From assembly GCA_041656175.1 (NCBI GenBank), contig JBBAEA010000106.1:1-12507 (forward strand): a stretch of 12,507 nt of DNA, in the 5' to 3' direction. Positions 6,582-12,507 of this stretch are shown here, one piece after another. Position 1 is the first letter of the stretch. Each line of letters begins with the position of its first letter. The notes below the pieces were generated by a model. The model made no database searches. It saw only the letters and a list, made by a program, of their open reading frames with translations, and was not told where the DNA came from. The position numbers and the translations under genes were made by a program. The stretch is from JBBAEA01 sp041656175. Its GTDB lineage: Bacteria; Myxococcota_A; Bradymonadia; UBA4248.

Positions 6582-8630
6582 CTACTCAAAACGTACCACG
6601 GGATAATCCGCGCTCAAATCGTTCAAGTCGTTAACCTTTAGGCCATAGTTCGACAGCGTGTACACATAAGCGTCTTTGTCGTAAACGCCCGCAGTGCCAA
6701 AGTAAATGCGCGATCTCGTTAAGTTGGTCCACCAAACATTTACGTTTTCATGGATGAGCCCAGCGTGATCTATCATGCCTAGACGTGTAAAACCTTTGTC
6801 GGCACTTGCTTTGTAAACGAGCATGCCACTAAAAGCTTTGCCTTCAAAAGCGCTCCAGTTATATTCGTTATAAGGGATAACCAAGGTCTCGGAACCCGCA
6901 TGATAACTAAAGGCATGGTGATCATACAACGCATCGCTGTAAGTATGACTGTCTTTATTACGTTGTAATAACTCATGATGTACTCGCTTGGGATCCTTCA
7001 TATCGCGAACATCAAAAATTTGTAGATGTAAACCCAGAACTCGTCCTTCATCATCACTGTCTTCGCCAATTGTTAATAAATGATCATTCGATATCGGGTG
7101 TATATAACTCGAATAACCGTTAATTTTTAATTCCCCCATAATCTTGGGATCATTGGGATTAGAAAGATCCATCGTAAAGAGCGGGTCAATACGCTTAAAA
7201 GTCACTAGATAACCCTTATCTCCAAACATGCGCGCCGCATAAATACTCTCTCCCTTAGCAATATTAGTGATTTTTCCTGTTTCTTTAAGTATTCCACCCT
7301 CACGTTTAAGGACGGTCAAAGTATTGCCCGCATCTTCGTCATTCCACCAGCCTGCTTGGCTAGCCACACGCAAGTGATCGTTGTATTCGCTCAACCAAAA
7401 AGAGTTATTAACCAAGCCCGAAATCTCGCCGCTTGCTAAATATTGCGTACGACTACGCTCTGGATCCAACTTGAATTGATGGATTTGCGTAAAATGTCGT
7501 CTATTCGACATATCATTGAATACAGGGAACCAAAACCAGCTATTACTATTAGATACTAAATATATATTATTCTGTGATGCATAAAGTAGCCACGAACTAT
7601 CTGCAATCGTTGTAGAGTGTATCTTTGACAATTCATCTACATTAATGGTGACAATGGATAACAACCCACTCTCTTTGGACGCCGTAGCTGGCAAGTAAAA
7701 ATCATCGCAAGTTACATAATTTAACTCAGCTTTGCTCTTATCGGCATTCGTCACCGAAATCTTTGGAAACAAGGCTTCAACATCCCACGTTTTCGCTTCT
7801 TGAGCCAAATACTCACGGATCACAGGCGTGTACTTCGCAATATACTCGCGCCCTCGTTCCCAGTCCATGTCATTCTTTGCTTTGGGAGTGCCGGGGATGT
7901 CGATACTCGCGTATTTTTGTGCATCAATCGGTTGACTCGTGTGGTTTAGAGCTAGATAAAGCTGCGATCCCACTAGCCTAGCTGCAAACAAAGCGGAGGG
8001 GAATTCATAAGATTTCACAACGACAGGTTTCTTGCGATCCTTTACATTAATAAAACTCGCCCGCGTCATTTGATGCCCGCCGTAATAATAATCCCAACCA
8101 TCCACTGGAGACGGATTATTATTTTGCGCCCAGTACGAAGACATTACCACCACTAGGTCGCCATACAAAAACAACCCGAGGGTGTTCTCATGCGCTCTCT
8201 CGTTATCAATGAAATCAAGCCTGCTCGCCGCTAGCATTGCAGAAGGCGGCCATACCTCAACGATATACAAGGAATTCTCATTCACAAGATAAAAATACTT
8301 GCTATCATTCTTAATGCTGTCCATTTCATCGACTCCCCCCTCCTGCACGTTCGTCGTAGTAAACTCTCCAGCATTATCCTTATCTATTTCTGGATCGCCA
8401 GGCTGCACATCATCCCATACCCGCAAATAATATCCATAACGCAGCTCGGCAATCTCTCGCGCCGCCGTGTCAAGAACATAATCCTTATAGGCCGCACAAT
8501 CAGGAATCACAGTCAGCGCCGCTTCATGTTTAGTCAGATTATTTGAATCATCATAAATCCCCTCACTGTTCACGCATGAAGTCATAAACAACGAGAACAA
8601 AACCAAAAACAAAAACTGAAATTTTCGCAT
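6582..8630 (-). CDS. Lipoprotein with PF09826-type beta-propeller domain
   Basis: The 682-residue product begins with a lipoprotein signal, MRKFQFLFLVLFSLFMTSC, with the lipidated Cys at 19. Residues 91-113 carry the signature TTNVQEGGVDEMD-SIKND-KYFYLV, typical of the secreted beta-propeller family distantly related to WD40 (PF09826). Other family-like blocks follow, such as GESIYAARMFGDKGYLVTF, then PLFTMDLSNPNDPKIMGEL and LHLQIFDVRDMKDPKRVHH. Length and layout fit the whole family. The function is unknown; an envelope-anchored scaffold or binding protein is plausible. I chose the ATG at 8630 over the in-frame ATG at 8645, because GGAGG at 8637-8641 (minus strand) lies 6 nt before 8630 and the upstream ATG would overlap that ribosome site. 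It is transcribed alone, divergent from the kinase and convergent with the oxidoreductases. Confidence 0.92.
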   Translation of the reverse strand: MRKFQFLFLVLFSLFMTSCVNSEGIYDDSNNLTKHEAALTVIPDCAAYKDYVLDTAAREIAELRYGYYLRVWDDVQPGDPEIDKDNAGEFTTTNVQEGGVDEMDSIKNDSKYFYLVNENSLYIVEVWPPSAMLAASRLDFIDNERAHENTLGLFLYGDLVVVMSSYWAQNNNPSPVDGWDYYYGGHQMTRASFINVKDRKKPVVVKSYEFPSALFAARLVGSQLYLALNHTSQPIDAQKYASIDIPGTPKAKNDMDWERGREYIAKYTPVIREYLAQEAKTWDVEALFPKISVTNADKSKAELNYVTCDDFYLPATASKESGLLSIVTINVDELSKIHSTTIADSSWLLYASQNNIYLVSNSNSWFWFPVFNDMSNRRHFTQIHQFKLDPERSRTQYLASGEISGLVNNSFWLSEYNDHLRVASQAGWWNDEDAGNTLTVLKREGGILKETGKITNIAKGESIYAARMFGDKGYLVTFKRIDPLFTMDLSNPNDPKIMGELKINGYSSYIHPISNDHLLTIGEDSDDEGRVLGLHLQIFDVRDMKDPKRVHHELLQRNKDSHTYSDALYDHHAFSYHAGSETLVIPYNEYNWSAFEGKAFSGMLVYKASADKGFTRLGMIDHAGLIHENVNVWWTNLTRSRIYFGTAGVYDKDAYVYTLSNYGLKVNDLNDLSADYPVVRFE

Positions 8631-8682
8631 CACACACCTCCACATACAAACATAACGCCCAGAACTTTGCCCTGGTTATCAA

Positions 8683-8710
8683 AGTATAGCCCAGCAAAAT
8701 CAAATATCAA
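8683..8710 (-). promoter_or_regulatory. Sigma70-type promoter of the lipoprotein gene
   Basis: Read on the minus strand, TTGATA (8710-8705) is followed after 16 bp by TATACT (8688-8683). Both boxes match consensus well. The start would lie near 8676, about 45 nt before the ATG at 8630, and the leader contains the strong GGAGG ribosome site. Confidence 0.6.
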
Positions 8711-8826
8711 TACGACGTATCGACTTTATTTAAGCCAAGCGCGTGTCAACAAAATGGAATTATCATGCACGATTATTGAGCGTTTTTAGCGCTTAACGGA
8801 TGCTCTAAAGCATTCGATGTTTATAT

Positions 8827-8857
8827 TTTTTTTGTGGGGGGGGAAGTCTCCCCCTAC
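8827..8857 (-). repeat. G/C-tract dispersed repeat motif, right copy
   Basis: On the minus strand this reads CGTA, G5, AGACTT, C8, then ACAAAAAA. It matches the left copy at 3171-3196 in inverted orientation, apart from tract lengths and one extra pair of bases. Confidence 0.7.
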
Positions 8858-8865
8858 GTGTCAAC

Positions 8866-8921
8866 CCCGCGCTGTGCGCGGGTTTGCCACTACCCCCTCT
8901 ACGGGGGTCCCGACCCCCGTA
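8866..8921. repeat. Two adjacent GC-rich hairpins
   Basis: CCCGCGC (8866-8872) pairs with GCGCGGG (8876-8882) over a TGT loop. TACGGGGGT (8900-8908) pairs with ACCCCCGTA (8913-8921) over a 4-nt loop. They sit between divergent genes, where a terminator role is unlikely. They resemble dispersed palindromic repeats such as the one at 6490-6520. Confidence 0.75.
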
Positions 8922-9021
8922 ACGCCCCCACCACGGTGCTTAGAGCTAGCTTGAGAAGTCTCTGAATAGTACAAAAACTGCCAAAATTGAGTGAGCAAAA
9001 ACAAAGACAAGTTAGAGGCGA

Positions 9022-9062
9022 GTTCAAAATAAAGTCAATAAAATCAATGCGCTACACGCAAA
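9022..9062 (-). repeat. Right copy of the inverted repeat (partner at 2776-2815)
   Basis: Positions 9029-9049 are the exact reverse complement of 2789-2809. Flanking bases are also alike (TTTTGCGT on one side, TTGA on the other). Confidence 0.8.
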
Positions 9063-9069
9063 AGCAAGT

Positions 9070-9099
9070 CTAAGGGCGTTAACCCTTAACGGGACTTAG
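9070..9099. repeat. Hairpin CTAAG-GG-CGTTAA / TTAACG-GGA-CTTAG
   Basis: An inner stem, CGTTAA (9077-9082) with TTAACG (9086-9091) over a CCC loop, and an outer stem, CTAAG (9070-9074) with CTTAG (9095-9099), are separated by a small internal loop. No T-run follows. It could be a regulatory palindrome upstream of the kinase gene or part of the repeat cluster. Confidence 0.55.
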
Positions 9100-9243
9100 A
9101 TCGCAAGCGCCATGAATCAGAATTTCTCCAAGGACTACAGCTATTTTATGCGAAGCTTTGCTCCGAACAAGAGCAGCAACTGCGTCTCGGCACTTACATA
9201 GCTTGGCTCTTAAGCTTTATTCACCTTAAACTCCTACAATGCT

Positions 9244-9272
9244 TTTACCCAAAAAGAATAATGTGCTACTAT
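9244..9272 (+). promoter_or_regulatory. Weak candidate promoter for the kinase gene
   Basis: TTTACC (9244-9249) and TACTAT (9267-9272) are 17 bp apart. The -10 box is fair and the -35 box is weak. The start would fall near 9279, about 27 nt before the ATG. Confidence 0.3.
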
Positions 9273-9305
9273 CATCTGTGGGGGGTTGATGCATAGGATT
9301 GGACG

Positions 9306-11384
9306 ATGGTTGATAGTTCAAACAATTTTGCTGTTGATGAGTACCCTAGCGGTACCATTATAGCTGAAGGCTTTCGCGTCGTGTCGTTTCTGGCTCAAGG
9401 CGGCATGGCGAAAGTCTACATTGGCGAACAAATTTCGGTGAAGCGAGTTGTAGCACTCAAAGTGCTTTCTCATGAATTTAGCCATAATCAAGGCGTCGTA
9501 GAGCGCTTTAGACGCGAAGGGATATTGCTCTGCCAACTCGCCCACCCCAACACAGTCAAAGTCCACGATATGGGTATGACTATAGACAATCGCCTCTTCA
9601 TCGCTATGGAGCTACTCAAGGGTGAATCTTTGGGAAGGCGTATTGAAATGGTGGGGAGCCTTGCGCCAGAGAAGGCGATTCCCATTGTTATCCAGGTGGC
9701 ACAAAGTTTAAGTGAGGCACATGCCTTTGGCGTCATTCACCGCGACCTCAAGCCCGATAATATATACTTAACCACAGTGCCCGAGGACTTCGTCAAGGTG
9801 CTAGATTTCGGTATCGCAAAAATACGCGATGACGGCGAGGAAACGACTGAGCGACTAACGCGACAGGGAACCGCCCCGGGAACACCAGAGTATATGAGCC
9901 CTGAGCAAGCACGAGGCCATGAACTTGATGGGCGCTCCGATCTCTATTCTCTTGGCGTGGTACTCTACGAGATGCTCGCTGGACAACCTCCGTTTAGCGA
10001 ATCGACATTTTTAGCTACCATACTAATGCACGTCCAAGCACCACCACCTCCGCTTCCAGAGCATATACCGCTTGACCTGCGCAACTACATCATCAACCGT
10101 TTGATGGCCAAAGACCGCAATTGCAGGCCACAAGACGCACAAACCTTTGTTCAAGAGATCACTGAACTTGCCCAAAAAACACGAATTAAGGGCTACTTTT
10201 CGGAGGAAGTTGGCAAAAAACAAGTTGAACTGAACCAAGCTAAGGCAGAAATCGAAAAGCTTCGCTCCCAACTCGCCAAAACCCAAGCAGAGCTGCTACG
10301 CTCTACCGATTTACCCGTTGTCGATTTTAGCGAAAGATCACTAGATATCGCAAAACCTATGACTCCGCCGCATATCGCTGCTCCACAACGAGCAAGTCAC
10401 GGCGCTTCGTCGCCGCCAATTTCTATGTCGCCACCATTACAGAGACCCATTTCAAGGCCAGTACCGCACCCACCCTCGCAACACGTTTCTAGGCCATTTG
10501 TAGCGCCTGTTGCGAAGCCTGTAAGCACACCTCCACGCAATCTTTGGCCAGATGCACACGGCGTACAACGCCCGCTGGGACAAGCTAGCCCTATGAAAGA
10601 GGATAGCTTTGACGACAACTACGATAACGAGCCTAAGCTCGTACAGTACCCCGCGATAAAACCTAGTCTTCCCAATAACGACGGCTGGGGCAAAGCATAT
10701 GAGAACGCGCCCAACGATGCTTGGGCAAGAAGCGAGGAAGCCAGGTTTCATCATGAACAGCATAGTCGCACAAGCTCATCGTGGGGCAAGGACGAAACGC
10801 ATTACGACGAAATCGTCGCTCCAGAACCCAGACGAAGCGTCGGTACAGAATCCGTATCTTCGCAGCAAAACAAGGCAGTTCGCCCCCCGCACGCGACGCG
10901 TACACGACAAGATTCCTCTGGAGCTTTTAGTGCCGTTAGCTCGCACGCCGCAAGACAAGCACCTGGGTCGCGCAAACCAACGCAGGATGACGCAACAGCT
11001 TTTTCGAATCTTAGAGTCGATGAGCGCGCAGCACTCCAGAGTCCCAAAAACCCGCTAAGCGGGAAAAATTACAAAACGATGAGCTTCCATGACAAGCAGA
11101 CCGCTTTTATGACTTATGCTCAACCAGTAATCCAAATGATGGGACCAGAGCGGACAAAAGATGCACTCTTTTTAGCCATGGGCGTGTGGAATGCAACAGT
11201 ACGAAGCTCAAATCCATTAAATGAATTGGCCGATATGATCGGTGGCAGGAATGACTTAGAGCAGTTCTTTAAAAGCATGGTGACTCGGAAACAAAAGTTT
11301 TTTGAAGACCAACGATGGCTAATTAGCGATCTACAAGTCATTTTCGATGAAAAAGGACGACTTGAAATTAAATTCCAAAGTTAG
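9306..11384 (+). CDS. Ser/Thr protein kinase (PknB-like) with coiled coil, Pro/Ser-rich linker and unidentified C-terminal domain
   Basis: The 692-residue protein has a complete Hanks-type kinase domain at about 18-290: nucleotide loop LAQGGMAKVY (29-38, with Ala at the usual first and third Gly), Lys52, Glu71, catalytic loop HRDLKPDN (145-152, Asp147), DFG (167-169) and GTPEYMSPEQ (192-201). All catalytic residues are present, so it should be active. A short coiled coil follows (about 299-333, KQVELNQAKAEIEKLRSQLA). Then come about 250 residues of Pro, Ser, charged and Trp-containing linker, and a folded-looking C-terminal domain (about 590-692) that I do not recognise. No membrane segment or PASTA repeat is seen, so it is probably cytosolic. 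ATG 9306 has AGGA 8 nt upstream. The next gene starts 35 bp after its stop and may be co-transcribed. Confidence 0.93.
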   Translation: MVDSSNNFAVDEYPSGTIIAEGFRVVSFLAQGGMAKVYIGEQISVKRVVALKVLSHEFSHNQGVVERFRREGILLCQLAHPNTVKVHDMGMTIDNRLFIAMELLKGESLGRRIEMVGSLAPEKAIPIVIQVAQSLSEAHAFGVIHRDLKPDNIYLTTVPEDFVKVLDFGIAKIRDDGEETTERLTRQGTAPGTPEYMSPEQARGHELDGRSDLYSLGVVLYEMLAGQPPFSESTFLATILMHVQAPPPPLPEHIPLDLRNYIINRLMAKDRNCRPQDAQTFVQEITELAQKTRIKGYFSEEVGKKQVELNQAKAEIEKLRSQLAKTQAELLRSTDLPVVDFSERSLDIAKPMTPPHIAAPQRASHGASSPPISMSPPLQRPISRPVPHPPSQHVSRPFVAPVAKPVSTPPRNLWPDAHGVQRPLGQASPMKEDSFDDNYDNEPKLVQYPAIKPSLPNNDGWGKAYENAPNDAWARSEEARFHHEQHSRTSSSWGKDETHYDEIVAPEPRRSVGTESVSSQQNKAVRPPHATRTRQDSSGAFSAVSSHAARQAPGSRKPTQDDATAFSNLRVDERAALQSPKNPLSGKNYKTMSFHDKQTAFMTYAQPVIQMMGPERTKDALFLAMGVWNATVRSSNPLNELADMIGGRNDLEQFFKSMVTRKQKFFEDQRWLISDLQVIFDEKGRLEIKFQS

Positions 11385-11419
11385 CTAAAGGATAAGAACT
11401 TCATTTGGAGACTTTTAAG

Positions 11420-12507
11420 ATGCAGCTCATAAAACTTGCAAGTTTTATTTTTATTGCCTCTTTACTTGCTATATTTTCTACTAGCGCGATAGCGCAGCTG
11501 CCTTGTAAAGCATTTGAAGCCCCAAAACAGATTGGCGCAGTTACATCTGCATACTTAGACGAAATCAGCGGTTTAGCCACTAGTAAGAAAAACAACCGTT
11601 TAGTTTGGGCTCACAACGACTCGGGCGATGGCGCGAACCTCTATCTACTCAACCTAGAAGCAAAATTACTTGCGCGATATACGATCAAGAATAGCCCAGT
11701 TAAAGACTGGGAAGATATTGCCATAGCCCCCTGCAGCGCTGATTCTGCGAAATCTTGCATATATATTGCTGATATTGGTAACAATTCGTTCAAAAGAGAT
11801 GATTTGCGTATTATTGTTGTTGAAGAGCCTGAAGTTTTAGACGAAACCGTTGATAAACCACAAGAGCTTGAGCTAGCTCAGATCATAAACTTCTCTTATC
11901 CTGAAATCGCCGATTTAACTGGCGAAGCATTTGTAAACCCAGATGCCGAGAGCTTAATGGTTCACCCACAAAGCGCCGAGATCTATGTTGTTTCGAAGCA
12001 AACTAACGGAGGTGTTAGCGTGCTTTACGAAATCCCGCGGCCAAAGAGTGATGAAAAAGTACTTGCCGTTGAGTTGGCAAGATTTACATTCAGTGACTTA
12101 TTTTTAATGGGCGCAACGACGGCTGCTGACTTTTCACCTTTAGGGATCCATTATGCGGTGCGAACCTATTGGAACGTCTACGAATACGATCTATCTACGG
12201 GGAAAAGTGTCGCAGAGGCTTTTGTAGAACCACAAAAAGTCTTCGCTATACCAGTTACACTCGAAAAACAAGGTGAAGCTTTAGCTTATGCTAGTGATGG
12301 AAAGTCTTTGCTTTCGATTGCCGAAGGACTGGGGGCTAAATTACACTATCACGCTTGTATACCACGAGATCCCGACCCAAATCCCGACCCAGATCCTGAT
12401 CCCGATCCTGACCCAGATCCTGACCCAGATCCTGATCCCGATCCTGACCCAGATCCTGACCCAGATCCTGATCCCGATCCTGACCCAGATCCTGACCCAG
12501 ATCCTGA
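11420..12507 (+). CDS. Secreted propeller-like protein with C-terminal Asp-Pro repeat (3' end outside window)
   Basis: The reading frame is open from ATG 11420 to the window edge (362 codons). GGAG lies at 11407-11410, 9 nt before the start. The N-terminus is a Sec signal peptide (hydrophobic 6-19, cleavage likely at AIA|Q, 23-26). The mature part carries ISGLATSKKNNRLVWAHNDSGD (49-70 region), DWEDIA (96-101) and YIADIGNN (115-122). These blocks are typical of a bacterial secreted family that reads as a WD40/NHL-like propeller with calcium- or ligand-type Asp clusters; the exact function is unknown to me. Cysteines 29, 105 and 113 could form disulfides. From residue 317 the chain becomes (Asp-Pro)n with one Asn at 321, a stiff acidic linker that in other proteins joins to a further domain or anchor. 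That next part is not visible here. Confidence 0.85.
   Translation, partial: MQLIKLASFIFIASLLAIFSTSAIAQLPCKAFEAPKQIGAVTSAYLDEISGLATSKKNNRLVWAHNDSGDGANLYLLNLEAKLLARYTIKNSPVKDWEDIAIAPCSADSAKSCIYIADIGNNSFKRDDLRIIVVEEPEVLDETVDKPQELELAQIINFSYPEIADLTGEAFVNPDAESLMVHPQSAEIYVVSKQTNGGVSVLYEIPRPKSDEKVLAVELARFTFSDLFLMGATTAADFSPLGIHYAVRTYWNVYEYDLSTGKSVAEAFVEPQKVFAIPVTLEKQGEALAYASDGKSLLSIAEGLGAKLHYHACIPRDPDPNPDPDPDPDPDPDPDPDPDPDPDPDPDPDPDPDPDPDPDPDP
12392..12507 (+). repeat. 36-bp tandem repeat encoding Asp-Pro, running off the window
   Basis: Three identical 36-bp copies (12392-12427, 12428-12463, 12464-12499) plus 8 bp of a fourth. Each is six GA(T/C)-CC(T/C/A) codon pairs in a fixed order of synonymous codons. 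The identical synonymous pattern shows recent tandem duplication rather than selection on the protein alone. Confidence 0.93.

Larger units (their letters stand above)
8631..9305. other. Divergent spacer with hairpins and inverted repeat remnants
   Basis: No gene is supported in these 675 bp. From left to right it holds the lipoprotein promoter, a G/C-tract motif, two strong GC hairpins, an AT-rich inverted repeat partner (9022-9062), another hairpin (9070-9099) and the kinase promoter region. A frame open from about 9091 to 9294 lacks a plausible start codon and ribosome site. A 29-codon ATG frame at 9112 has no recognisable features. Confidence 0.6.

Noticed and set aside
6391..6606. Plus-strand frame of 71 codons through repeat, palindrome and the end of the lipoprotein gene
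   Set aside because: It consists of translated repeat sequence and antisense of a real gene.
8866..8921. Intrinsic terminator
   Set aside because: The hairpins lie between divergent promoters and are not followed by a T-run.
9091..9294. Small gene before the kinase
   Set aside because: The frame lacks a start codon with a ribosome site, and the ATG at 9112 opens only 29 codons in another frame.

Overview
The window looks like a chromosomal segment of a Gram-negative bacterium of the 'deltaproteobacterial' or Myxococcota/Bradymonadota type. Four things point there: an MlaE/MCE lipid-transport pair, a PknB-like Ser/Thr kinase with a long tail, a lipoprotein of the PF09826 beta-propeller family, and an exported protein ending in an Asp-Pro repeat. 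This placement is an inference from gene content. No rRNA, tRNA, integrase or transposase gene was found.

Layout, left to right. (1) 1-301: non-coding leader with short GC-rich hairpins and a candidate sigma70 promoter. (2) 302-2708: a two-gene transport unit, an MlaE-type ABC permease and a long MCE-domain protein with a C-terminal region that looks like an outer-membrane barrel. The partner ATPase is not in the window. (3) 2709-3245: a spacer with repeat remnants and a long hairpin. (4) 3246-5918: two tandem paralogous FAD/NADH oxidoreductases of the NADH oxidase/CoA-disulfide reductase family, 15 bp apart. The second keeps the active-site His and Cys; the first has lost both. (5) 5919-6581: a gene-free spacer between convergent genes, filled with a 36-bp tandem repeat, four copies of a 92-102-bp hairpin-forming repeat, and a perfect 31-bp palindrome. 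(6) 8630-6582, minus strand: a large lipoprotein beta-propeller with a clear promoter and Shine-Dalgarno sequence. (7) 8631-9305: a divergent spacer rich in hairpins. It carries, in inverted order, several motifs also found in spacer 3. (8) 9306-11384: a cytosolic Ser/Thr kinase with a coiled coil, a Pro/Ser-rich linker and an unidentified C-terminal domain. (9) 11420 to the window end: a secreted propeller-like protein with a (DP)n tail, cut off by the window edge.

The transport pair very likely works as one machine. The two oxidoreductases are probably one operon and may form an active/degenerate pair. The kinase and the following exported protein lie 35 bp apart and may be co-transcribed. 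The most unusual items are the active-site-less oxidoreductase next to its intact paralogue, the inner-membrane-to-outer-membrane MCE architecture, the hairpin-repeat array between convergent genes, and the inverted repeat remnants flanking the block at about 2.8-9.06 kb.
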